Assembly (NCBI GenBank): GCA_021613335.1
Contig: JAJTWR010000353.1
Location: 1,183,501 to 1,247,500 of the forward strand
Source of the DNA: Whitmania pigra
Taxonomy: Eukaryota; Annelida; Clitellata; Hirudinida; Haemopidae
DNA: 64,000 nt
Reading direction: 5' to 3'
In this document: one piece after another, positions 1 through 12,412 of the stretch
Numbering within the stretch: position 1 is the stretch's first letter
How the letters are laid out: the number at the start of each line of letters is the position of its first letter
Position numbers and translations under genes: made by a program
Notes under the pieces: model-generated
Told to the model about the DNA's origin: nothing
Databases searched by the model: none
The model's input: only the letters and a program-made list of their open reading frames with translations

Positions 1-3000
1 AAAATATTGGCACCATCGTGTCGTTTCATGAAATCGCATCGAGGGAACACGTCAACGAGAAATCTCAAATTGCTGCAGAAAATTTGAAGCTTCAGGATGA
101 CTGCCAGGAATTGAAGGCAACAATCAAACAGATTCACTGCCATACTTCCAATCAATCTTTTGAAGTTGACGAGATTAAGGAAATGTTGGAAATAGCACAA
201 AATTCTTTAATTCAGGTTCAATTTGAAAATCAAAAGTGCAAAGAAGATTGCATGGCCAAATGCAACGAATTATTGGAGAAAGATAAAATTATTCAAGAAT
301 TGTCAAGAAAGTTTAATGACCTGGAGAATAACTTGCAATTAACAATGGACAAAGGCAGACCAACCAAAGTAGAATATGAAAGCTTGAAAATAGAATGTGA
401 TCGAGCACTGAATACAATAAGAGATCATTCTGATGAAATCATGGCTCTCAAAATTGAGAAAGACATGTTGCAAAATGAAATGAAAGAACTTGAAATTGTT
501 GCTTTAAACAAGCAGAAAACTGTTGATGTTCTTCAAGAAACTCTAGAAAAGAAACTCATCGAAATTGATACCATTCAAAGTCAATCCGAGGAAAATGAAA
601 AATCTCACGTAAAAATAGCTGAAGCATTGAACCAAGAAATTTTGAAGCTCAACGAACAATTAAATTCTTCTCTGACAAACACGAAACTGATAGAAATGGA
701 AATCTTAGCTTTCCAAGCTGAGAGGAAGTTGATTAGTGAAAAGCTTGGCTCAACTTCTCTGGATTCTGAGGAGTTAATTGAAAGGATAGATAATTTACAA
801 CTTCTTATTAATAAGTTTGATGCTCAGGAAAAACACTACAAAGATCAAGTAAACTTACTGAACAGGCAGATTGAAGATTTAAAATGTACTACTTTTGAAT
901 TGGAAATGCTCTACAAGACTAAATGTTCTGAGATTGAAAATGTGAAAAGCTCCCATGAACTGTTGGTCTCAACTTACTCTTGTGATTTGGAAGATTTGAA
1001 AAAGACAATAACATCAGAAAGATCAGAGTCCAATTTGTTGAAATGCTGTTTAATGGACATTGAAAACAGGTTGGGACTGTTGGAGAGCGATTCTAGGATT
1101 CTGGAAAATGAATTGCGTCGCAAAGATTGTGAAATTTCCGATAAACAGTGCATAATCAACAAACTAGAAACTTCAGTGAAAGATTTAACCGCTTGCTTGC
1201 ATTTAGAAAGGAACCTAGCATCAGAAAAAGATTTGGAACTATTTAATCTCAGAGCTGAAATTATGACCCTGAGAAATCATTTGGAACTTCATCCTAGTAA
1301 AGTCTTTGCAAAACAATCTGAAGTGACAGATGCATCAATAAGTCAATTGAGTGATACAAGTTTGTCCATGGAAACCTGCTCTGATGTCATAAAACAGGAT
1401 AGCATACTTTCCTCTGTCTCAGAGTGTATAATTGATAGTGAAATTAAGAATGAGATTGGAAGTGAAGAAATCTTTTCAGACAGTGTTGGAACTCCTCAAT
1501 TGGAAATCTCAAGCATGAGTGCAGTTCATGACATTGATTCACAATCTTATCATACAAATGATCTTGATAAAGCTGCCAAATCTGGAATCATTGTAAATGC
1601 CAAAAGTAGTACAGCTTCAGAGGCAGATGATGATTTTGATGAAGTCAAACAGACTCAAACAGATTCAGAACTTTTGAAACAAGAGAGCATGTCACTCAAA
1701 AAACAACTATTTGAGATGGAAAGCATGCTGAAAGACACTATCAATGAATTGCATATGACTCTAAACGAGACAGGAAGTTCGGGAGAGACTTGCAACTCAG
1801 TGTCTGAAGAATACTTAAGAAGTGTGGAAAGCGACAGAGAAAGTCTTCAAAGTAGTGAACTAAGAACGAGTTCCGAAAAAGAAGTCGAATCCGTTGAATC
1901 TGTTTTTTCCGTTGGGAACCAAAACGACATTGAAGTCGCATTAGACACGAGTAAAACAGATGCTTGTAATTGCAGTGCTGAAGATATAATCATTGCAGTT
2001 GATAAAAGGGTGGAAATAATGAGTAAGAATAAGGCATCTTGTTTTGTATTCGACCATTCAACAGTTGGTGAAGATGATAAGAACATTGCCAATTCATCTA
2101 AGATTGCCAAACTTGAACATGCCAAACTACTGAAAACCAAAAAACTTCAAGAAAAAGAAATGGAAAAGCTAAAGCTTAAAAGTGCTGAATTAGAAGATTT
2201 GTGCAACAAGCTTAAGAATGATTATGAACTTGTAGCCGAGGAGAATAGTCAAATTAGCAGCGAGAAATATGAAGCAATTAAACGGATTGCGTTGCTGGAA
2301 GAGGAACTCGTTCGGATAAGGTCGGACAATTTTGGTGTCGGCAAGATTGACCAGTCGATTAGCTGTTGCATACTGGACGATAAGAGGTCAGGAAAAGCTG
2401 AAATGGATTGTGGAGCTAAAATCGATCTGTCTGATTCATCTTGTCAAACTTCTTTTGAAGTCGGGTTAAGTGATCCTTCTACTTCACAAATCATCAGTTC
2501 TAAGTCTGAAGGTGAAGCCAATGCGAATGAAGTTTCAGACACCTTCAGACACCTCCAGGAATATGAAGTGCAGGAAGCCCAAGGTGACATCATTGAAGAA
2601 TGGAAGCAAGTCGATGATCATGTGGCCCCAAAAGTTGACCACAACGTATCTATAGATACTCAAACCGATTCTTCTGCATTTTCTGTCATAAACCTCAAAG
2701 AGTTCAGGGACATCTCTGTTGAGGCAACAATTTGTCATGAAGCAATTGACGTCCAGACAGATACAAAAGTTTACAATGATGTCTCAGTTGAAACCATTGA
2801 GTCTCAAAATGGACAGAATTTGGAAGCTGAGCTGATAGAATTGAAGACATTAAATGAAGAACTAAGGCAGGAAATTATTGTGTTAGATGGTGAAAAGTTG
2901 GATTTGATGAAAAAGAGACAGTCTGAATTGGATTTGCAAAATGAAAATCTTGTGGACAAACTGAAGTTGCTCTCCGTTGAAAAGGAGAAACAGGATTTAT

Positions 3001-6000
3001 ATGAGACGGAACATGAAAAACTCATATCAACAATAGATAAAGTCTCAACTTGTGATAAGGAAGTGGGAACCTCTGAATTATCTTTGGCAGAAGGGCAAAG
3101 TTCTGGTTTTTCAAATGATGACAAAGTTAACCTGAGAAGAATCTTGCAGACTGTTTTTAACATTCCAACTGAGATGGATGACACTATAATTGAAGATCAT
3201 TTGCTTAATGTGAGGGATAACTTGGAGAAACAAGCTGAAGTTCCTAAGAAGGTGATTGTAACTGATGAAGAGGATAAAAAGGTTAATCTTACATTTTAAT
3301 TTTTAAAATATAAATTTAATACATTTAAATATTTGTATCATGAAGCTGAATGAAATTGGCCTCGATAAAGTACAACTGGAAATGTCCATTGCGACTCTTA
3401 AGTCTTTAACTGTTAATAGCAGTGAAATGACAAAAATTCTTTATGCTTTGGAGAAACAGATTGAGGTAAGAATACATTTGCACCAGAAAATAATACAATT
3501 TTGCTCTTCATACAAAACTTTGCATACAAGCTTTTCACTTCTTAGATGTTCTATCGATATCAATCCAAAATGACGGAAAAATGTGACGAACTGCTCGGCA
3601 AGTGCATGAAATTAGAAGAAGAAAATGGACTTTTGACCAACGAATGTGAGAAATTGAAATCTGAATATGAACATTTGAAACAAGATTCGGAGAGAGCATA
3701 TAATGCCCTAAAGCTTTCTTGTTTTGATAATATAAATCGAAATGACGGCTGGAACAATGCCACAAATGAGGATGGATTGAGCACCGGGCTTATGTCAGCC
3801 AGTCTTTTGTCTCCAGGTTTAAAATCTCCTTCTTCATATTCAGGCTCAGAAACCTTCCTATTATCAGATGATGGGAGAACCTCCTGTTTTGAAATTGATG
3901 AGCTACAAGCTAAAATTCATCATTTAGAAAAAGAAAATAATGAACTAAAATTGAATGCAAATCGAGATGATTCTGGCAGCAGTGAGGGCCATTTGAGGCA
4001 AAGCGATTCTTCAGCCTGTTCGCATGCTTTGCAAGGGAGCTCCGATGACAGTGACAAAATGAAGCTCGAGTCACATTCTTCTCATGAGAGTGAATGTCAC
4101 AGGGGAAGGAAATGTTTTTCACCCTCTATGGCATCGTTACATGCAGAAAGATTCCTGATTAGGAGTCCTAGATCCATCACGTCCACTAGCAACGACTACC
4201 AGCTAGAAGCTGAAGAAGCTAGAGGCAAGACGACCGAAGATTACATGTGCTTGCAGAACGATTTCAAGAGGTTTAAATTGAAGGTCCGAACCGAATATAT
4301 GAAGCTTAAAAATCGCCTCGTAGAAACTTTAAAGGATTACAACTACTTGAAGATGAAGTATCAGGAGGTCTGCGATGCGAGCAGGTTCCACTACCTTTGC
4401 GACAATAATTTGCTGTTAACTGAAAACAATGCTCTCAAGATTCAAATCCAGGATCTAGAGAATGCTATTTCACGATTAGTGCAAGAAAATGAAACCTTGT
4501 CCGGAGCAATTGAAACTGAAGGTGCACCCGACGCATCCTCAGAAATGAAACAACTTAATGAAAAAATTAGCCAGCAGGAATTACAAATCTCAATTCTTCA
4601 GTCTGATTGTAATTGTTTATCTGAAAGAAATGCTTTACTTGAAAAGCAGCTGCTGGAGACTGAAAAAGTTTCAACATTTGAGCTCAATTCTGATTTGCTT
4701 GAAGCTAGACCCTTCAACTTGAATCAGACATCTGATGCATCGATACAAGTCTATGAAATTCCAGATACTTGTGAACAATTGAAAGCAGCACTGTGTATAA
4801 CTGAGATAAACAAAGAGATTCATATGGAATCTTTGACCTTAGTCCAAAGTGAAACTGAGAAGAAGGAAGACAAAATAACTAGTAAATCTGAAAAACCAAT
4901 CTCAAGACTTCCTTTGAGGAAAGTTTCAGATCAGAAGAATCAGAAATCAAAGGCTGAAATGCCCAAAGTGCCCTCAAAGTCATCAAAATCAGTAGATATT
5001 CAAGTTTCAGTTAAATCTCCTCCTCCTAAAGAAAGCAAAACCTCAAACCTTGCTGCTGTTCCCACGTCCCAAATTCCAGAGCAGAAGTGTAAAAGATGCC
5101 AAGACCTGGAGAAGGAGTGCGATAAATTAAAGGAACAAGCATCAAAGTATGCAGAAGAACTGGAAGTACTCAGGAATAACGCTATTGTGGAGCCAGCCAA
5201 GGTAAGATCAAATTATTGACGATCGTTGTTGTTCAATTGTTATTAATACCTAACAAGTGTTACCTGTTTGAAAGTTTAAAGTTAAGCATGTTATTTGTTA
5301 TTAGCATGCACGTTTCCCTTCTACATTTAAGCGCATGCTGCCTTAGTTTGGATGTTTGCAAGTGGCTTAATTCTTAATGTTAAGACATTCTGACAGAACA
5401 TGTGGCAGCACTGTATTTTGAGCAAAAATTTGTCCCTTTCAATTTCAGTTTAAGATGTACTAGGAAATTTATTGCTTAATGTTTAAATGTGATCATTTGT
5501 ATTTCTGTGTACTTTGTCATGGTAAACCTGTCTCATTAAATGTGGGCTGAGGGCGATTCAAGTGTGATTGAAATAATAGATAGCTCAATGAGCAATCCTC
5601 ATTATTCACAGCTTATAAAGCTGAGACAGCAGAAGAAAACTAAAACTGCAGACCTTCAGCGTACTTCCTGCAAATTGCCTTGCACAAGAAGTATTGCAAA
5701 CCAAGAGAAGTTGACACAATCCCTGAGTCTGGTAAATATCCTAAAGAAAGAAAGAACCTTGAAATCAGCTAAAACCAGTCTTAAGCCAGAAAAGCCGAGT
5801 CGCTTTCCATTAGGTACCGTGCAATCCTTGGAGTCGGAGCTTGCAGAGGTTAAAGCAAACTACGAGATCCTATTGGATGACAAAGCTCATCTAAGTGTAA
5901 CATTTGAAAAAGAGAGGACTTTAATGATTGATGAAATACACAGAGTAGAAACTCTACTTCAGAAAGAGAGGTGTTATCGATTATCACTCCAAGAGCAGTT

Positions 6001-9000
6001 GAAAAGTGAGATTGAACGAGCTCCAATATTGAATAGATCACTAACACATAATCAAAAATGCCTATTGGCACCAAAAATTACTTCTTTATCCGATAGCCTT
6101 CTTTCCGAACGTCAGAGCTATAATCGAGATTCTATTTCTTTTGATTCTTTACCTCGCGAGCCGCTTTCACTAAAAATTAAGTCTTCAAAAATTTATATGC
6201 ATGGCCCCATCTTGGATGATAGAGATAGGCCAAACAGATACTGTTGTGAAGGTTTTCAAATGGAAAGGCAGATTAGAGATGAAATTAATAGCTTGAAGGA
6301 ATCAATCTTATCTCTAAAACATGAAAACCAGCTGTTGAAATTGGATGCAACCAGCATGAAGAGTCAGTTGGCACTACTCCAGGCTCCAGATATTGATTGC
6401 TTATTTAAGGAGGATGATCAATCTATCTCTAATGAGGCTTCTCTCAATCAAAAAATGAGTGAGTCTCTTGACATGATTCCTTTGGAAAATATCATTGTGA
6501 GTAATGAGAATGCACATTTGATGAATATAGGAATGAAATCATGTGATGTGATTTCTTTTAAGATGATGCAATCCATTGAAGATGTTGATAAAGCAGAGTG
6601 GATGGGATCTGAAAGCATAGAAACTCAGGATTTGCCTTGCCAAGATTCTTCTCTATTAAATTCTGAATTTCCATTTATGATTCAAAGAAATCTTGACAAA
6701 TATGACATTCTATTGAAAGCCTATGAACATTTGAAACGTGAATACGAAACACTTGAGAAAAGTTATACGTTAACATCTAATGAAAACCAGTGCTTGTTGA
6801 ATGATCTAGAATTGTGCAAGCAAAAGGAAGATTCATGGACAGAGAAAATAGACCAATTACTTTTACATTTGCGGATTTGTCAAGGCGAAATCTCAGAACT
6901 TCTAGAAGACAAAACAAATTTGAGCAACAAAATTAGGAAACTTGAGGAAAGGCAGCAGGCTCTTTTGGCCCAAATTGAGAATATTCAGAAATCTTGCCAC
7001 AATGCAAGTGAAACGGATAAAACTAAGATCGAAATGTTTTCTAAAGAGACTCAGATTATTCCAGATGATCATCACATGCGTAAAGATTTTTCTGGGAAAG
7101 TTGAACTTTTGGGAATTAAGAGTGAGGATTTTAAGGCATCTTGTGAATATTTGAAAGATGTTGTAATGGAGAGGGATGTATTCATAGAGACAAATAATCC
7201 GTTGCAGTCATTAAATTCTCAATTGGAAAGTCAGAAACATTTACTATTATTACAAGAATTAGATGAATTAAGATATTATTCAAATTGCCTTGCGTCATCC
7301 TTGTATGAAAATTCTGAAAAATTGTCAATATTGCAGGATCACTGTAAGAGCATTCGCTCCAAGAATCGAATATTCGAAACAAAAAATGATGTCTTACAGA
7401 AAGAATGTGATGCCATTTCTTTAAAGTATGCAGAAGTTTGTAACCTTAATGAGAAAGCTGAGATTCTGAATGCTAAACATGCAGCAGAGATTAAACTTTT
7501 GAAAGGAAATATCATGAAATTGTCACTTGAAAATGAGTCATTATCAAGCTTTTCAAATTATTTACTGTTACAAATAGCTGATCTAAGCATTGAATTAAAA
7601 GAAAATAAAGTAGTGCTTACAAGTAAATGCTCACTGGTGACAGAATTAAATAGAGAGATTGCTAACTTCATGGAGATTAAAAGGAAATATGAAGAGGACC
7701 TAAAGATTTTGAGAGTTGAAATGCTTTCCATAAAATCCTGTTTCTTGATTTTTAAAGATTTGCATAATTCCATGATGTTGTGTGCAAAAGAACATTTAGA
7801 AGAGCTTAATCAGATCTTTAATTTAAGAGAAAATGAAATGATCGAGTTGAAAAAAAGTGCTTCTGCAATGAAATGTGAACTGGAAAAGCTGAGTCATGAG
7901 AAGAATATTGTGGACTTAAAAAATTTTGAGATTCAGAATCAATTTGATGCGTTGTCAGGCGAAATAAAAACATTGGAAAACAAATTATCTGGTGCTTTGC
8001 AGGACAACCATAGCTTACGATGTGAACTTATCGATTTGAAAAAGTCAACCTGCGCATCGGAGGAAGAATCAAAAAAGCTCGTGAGTGGTCTGAACGCGTG
8101 CAATTGCGAGTTGGAACAGAAGCTTCGTCGTGCTTTTCAGGAAGCCGATGCTGCCAAGGTTACCATTGAAAGTCTCAATCATGAAATCACCAAAAGCATA
8201 AAAAATTATGAATCTAAAGTCGTCGAACTGGAGAAGTCCCGTGTCGAAAGTGATTTGGCAAATGATTCTTTGCGACGTCTCGAGTCCGACCATACTCAAT
8301 TACTCCTTCGGAAGGAACAAGTTAGCAAAGAAAATGCAGAATTATTGGAGAAAATTGACTTCTTAAATAATGAACTGGAGTCTGCCATTACAAGAAATAA
8401 GTTATTTGAAAGAGATTCAAGGACTGAATTAGAATCAATGAAAAATGAGAAAAATGGATTGGAGAATGAATTAAAAACTATTATAACAGAAATGGGCATA
8501 TCTTCAAAATTGTTGAGTGATTTGAAAGTTCAGAATTCAAAGCTTGAGTCGAAAATCACATCGCTCCAAGGTTGCTTAGAATTTAAAGACTCATCCTTGG
8601 AAAAGCTTGAGAATAATTTGAATGTCTTAACCTTAGAAAATGCTGAGTTAAAGAACACCTATGAGACTTCAAAAAATCAATTTTTGTCTGAAATTCACGA
8701 ATCAGATATTTTGCATGCAAAATGTTTAAAGAAATTACAAGATGAAAAGGATGACATTTGTAGTGCTTTTAATCTGTTAAGGCAAGAATTATCAGAGTTA
8801 CTTAATGAGAATAATCAGATGTCGGCGATCATAGTCGATTTACAAATGCATCTGAGGGAGGCGCAGGAGTCACTAGAATGCCAAAAGCACAAAACTGAGG
8901 AGGTTGAAAACACCAACCAGAATTTAATGGTCAAAAAATTAGAATTATCTAAAGAAGTGGAGACGGTCAAAGCTGATAACCTTAGGCTGGCTGAACTGAC

Positions 9001-12000
9001 TCAAGACTTAAAGAACAATCTATGTTTGGTGGAAAATTCAGCGCAGTTGGAAAAGTCACGAATTTTAGATGAACAGAAAAAACTTCTTTTGAAATTGGAA
9101 AGCCTGACTTCAGATAAAGAAGCTCTTGAGGAAACATGCTCCATGCAAGAGTCAAAACTCCATCTTGTTACTGACATTTTGAGGAGCACAAAAGAAGAAC
9201 TTGGCAGAAAAGTGCAAGATTTGGAAACAAAACTTGAAAATTACCTAGAATTGGGGTCCAAGTATGAAGGTGTCTTGAATGAGAATTCTTTCCTTAAAGC
9301 AGAAAAACGCACATCCAGTAATCTTTTAGAAGAATTAAATAATAAAGTTAAAGATCTTACAGAAATGCTGAACCATCAAACTGAAATTTCAAATCATGAA
9401 AAGAAAACTGTTTTTAATGGTCTCAAATTGCTGACATCTGAGAATGATGTATTAGACAATCTTGAAGCCATGGGTTTGTCAAAAGCTGTTGAGTGTGTTT
9501 TCACGAAATTAAATGAACAACAGAAATATTTTAAAGAATTGTGGGAAGTGGAAAAACAAAATGTTTTCTTAAGTGAGCAGAAAGCCAAAGACTTGAGTAA
9601 CGAAATTGAATTAGTACAATCCCAAAACATAACCTTAATCAGAGATATTGACAAATTTGAGACTGAACTGCAGAGTTTATCTATCACAAAGAACCAACTA
9701 CAAGCCTTAGTGAAAGATCATGCTGATAAGGTTGATTATTATGATAAACATATCATTGCATTGGAAGACAATATTCAAGCTTTAAAAGATCAAAGTATAA
9801 CATTGAAAGAGACTCTGGATAGTGTCAATACGGAAAATAGTCTTACCAAGGAGTCTTTAAATTGCTACAAAACTGAATTAGAGATTTATAGAGAAGAAAA
9901 GCGAATAGCTTACCTGGAAATAAATAAAATGCAGAATAAAATTTCTCATGTGGTTAAATCAATTGAGCTCTTATGCAGACAAGTTAATTGTGATTGTGAT
10001 TTTCATGAAGGCCTTGTTCAGCTAGATGAAGAAAGTTTAGACAATGCATTCAAAACTATAGGAGTTTCGTATTCTTTGTCTGCAAATGAAAATACAAGAC
10101 TGAGAGACAAAATCAAAGAGCTGGAGACAGAATTAGACAGCCTAAAGACATTTTTGAAATTAAAAGAAGCTGAGCATGAAAACACAATCCATATTGCAGA
10201 GCAAAATATTAATTCAGAAAAATCAAAATTAAAGGGAAGAGAAGGGGTGCTCATCAGGTTTGCATCCTCGGTCGTGGAAAGTCTTGCATCTCTTAAATCC
10301 AAGAAAGATGTGTTCGACGTCGAAGAAGGTCTAGAATTGGAATCTCTGATGAATGATTTGTCACAAACAATTGCATGGGAGGATTATTTTTCAAAAATCA
10401 TCTCTGTGCTTGACATTCTTATTTTGAAACTTCTTGAAAGTTATGGAAAGGCAAAGCAATTAACAGAAATTGAAAGCAGGTTTTCAGTCTTACAATACCA
10501 GGAGAGAAAGTACAAATTGGAATCAGAATTGTATTCAGGTGAACTGGATTATTATAAATCTGAAAACAATAACTTGTTAGAGGAAAAGTTGAAACTTGAA
10601 ACAGACTTTAAGATTTTAAAAACTGAAAGAGATAACCTGGCAGCAGAATTGGGTGAATTAAAGAACAGCTTTGAAAAGAATGCAAAATTACATGAACTAG
10701 AAATCAACGATTTGCAGAGTGTCGTAGAAATGGTATCAAAAGCCAAAGATAATTTGGAAAGAGACATGGTTAAAGAAAGGGCAGAGTTTGTAGAAAAGCT
10801 TGACAAGTCAAGATTTGATTGCGTCTCGAAAAGTGAAGGGAAGATTTCTCAGCTCTCCTCTGACTTGTCATCTATGGAAAAAACTATGGCACATTTGAAA
10901 GATGAATCGAGAATGCACAGAGAAGAAAAAGAGCTGCTTCAGCTGAGGCTCATGCATCTAACAAGAGAATGCCAGATGCAGGAGAAACACATAAACAATC
11001 TGAAAGAGCAACTAAACCTCCAAACAAATCAAATCTTGGAGTCGGTCAAGGAGCACGAAGAAACAATAAAGCTTTTGATGGAATTAAAAATGGGGCAGCA
11101 GTTAAGCAGAGAGGAACAAAAAGGTGATATTGTCAGATTAGAAGAGGAGATACTCAGAATTGAGTCAAATATTAGCCATAGTATTTCGAGCGAATCTTTG
11201 AAGGTCAGTGCCCAAGAATTTCAGGAAATGAGCACCGAATCTGAGCCTCAAGCTTGTTCTAATTGTGAAGCACTGAAGATGAGAAATGAACAACTTCTTG
11301 AAGAAGCTGCTAGTCTTAAGACAATGTTGGCAGAACTAAGAATGGAAAATTCAAATCTGTTCCTGGATAATAAAGCACTTGACAACGTTGTTGGAAAACA
11401 ATTACAACCATTGCATAGATCATTTTCAAGACTAAGTCTACAGAGACATTCTCCAGATCTGAGGAATTTTGCTGCATGGAAAAGTAGAGAGAGCCTGGCA
11501 AAGGCAGAATCTGAGTCTCTAGGATCCTTGGTATCAATCGATCCACGATTTTCGTTTGATATTCCTGCTGAAGTAGTTAATTTGCAAGAGCGGCTGGTTT
11601 CGTCCGAGAAAATTATCCAGCAAATGCATAATGAGAATAATTTCCTCAGGGAAGGGTTGTTCAGTAAGCAGCAAGAAGTGACCAACAATTTGGAATCATT
11701 GATTGCCAAGAGCAAGAAAAAGAAGGGCCTTTTAAAAATGAGTACATCAGAAGTAAATTATGATACATTGACTGAAATAACTGGGCAGCAACTAAAAATT
11801 CTGCAAGAGGAAAAAGATGAATTGATAAAACAGGTGAAAGATTTGAAGTCGCAATGTTTTGCAGCAGAGCAGCACATGGCTCAAGTCACGTCGTTGTCTG
11901 AAGAACTGAGGATTGAAAGGGATTCTCACAGAGCTCTCAGTCTGGCAAAAGAAAAACTGGAAGTTGATTTGCTTAAAGAAAGGTTGAATGTGGAGAGGGA

Positions 12001-12412
12001 GATGAGGGAGTTCCAACAATTTAAAGAAATGCTTTCCAAAAAGGAAAGGATTGAAAGCCAAATTGTGACATCTGGGGAACAGAAAAGCACAACAGAGCAG
12101 ATCCTGGGACCCTATGCCAGCAGCATCTTGAAAGAGGAGCAGAAAAACTTGACGATAAAGATCAGACGCACTATTTTCCTCAGGGATGTGGCAATCCAGT
12201 CTGGCAAGTCTTACCTCACGTGCCCTGCAAGAAAATCTGCTCAAATTTACAAACAAATGGTTAGCTCGAAGTCTAAGGAAAAATCGGTGGTGTTGGACTG
12301 TGGCTGTGTAGCAGAACTTGGCACCATGAAGTTGAAAACAGGATGTAGATATCATCACTTGGTGGAGAAAATGAGGAGAGAACTGAAAATGCAGGAAATG
12401 CAAAATAAATAG
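1..12412 (+). CDS. Giant coiled-coil protein, 5' partial (3' four exons)
   Basis: The 5' end is off the window: the frame is open from base 3 and no start codon can be assigned. I assemble exons 3-3281, 3346-3465, 3546-5201 and 5612-12412 (stop TAG). All junctions are phase 0 with GT..AG borders; the first donor could instead be at 3251, also phase 0. About 3,950 residues are visible. Nearly all is heptad-rich coiled coil (E, K, L, Q, S, N), broken by Ser/Thr-rich acidic linkers (about nt 1320-1700, 2430-2790, 3770-4200). There are several TQT-type motifs (see findings) and a short basic Cys/His-bearing C-terminus (CGC and GCRYHH, nt 12297-12360). Size and composition resemble giant centrosome, kinetochore or Golgi coiled-coil proteins (CENP-E/CENP-F, giantin classes), but I recognise no diagnostic domain, so the family is not assigned. 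The open frame continues back to 5540, but an in-frame acceptor at 5609-5611 makes the first 72 bases probably intronic. Confidence 0.8.
5202..5611 (+). other. Intron 3 of the giant coiled-coil gene (predicted)
   Basis: The donor follows AAG at 5199-5201 (GTAAGA) and the acceptor is CAG at 5609-5611 (tattcacag). The 410 bases are AT-rich with stops in the reading frame. The alternative is that translation restarts at the ATG at 5540 as a separate gene. I prefer the intron because both flanks are phase 0 and both encode the same kind of coiled coil. Confidence 0.65.

Noticed and set aside
5540..5611. Start of a separate gene at the ATG at 5540
   Set aside because: An in-frame acceptor at 5609-5611 joins in phase with the upstream donor at 5201, and both sides are the same type of coiled coil, so one gene is simpler.
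11248..12403. Minus-strand frames of 155 and 203 codons
   Set aside because: Shadows of the coiled-coil exon: Ser/Leu/Phe-rich as expected from the reverse of Glu/Lys-rich codons.
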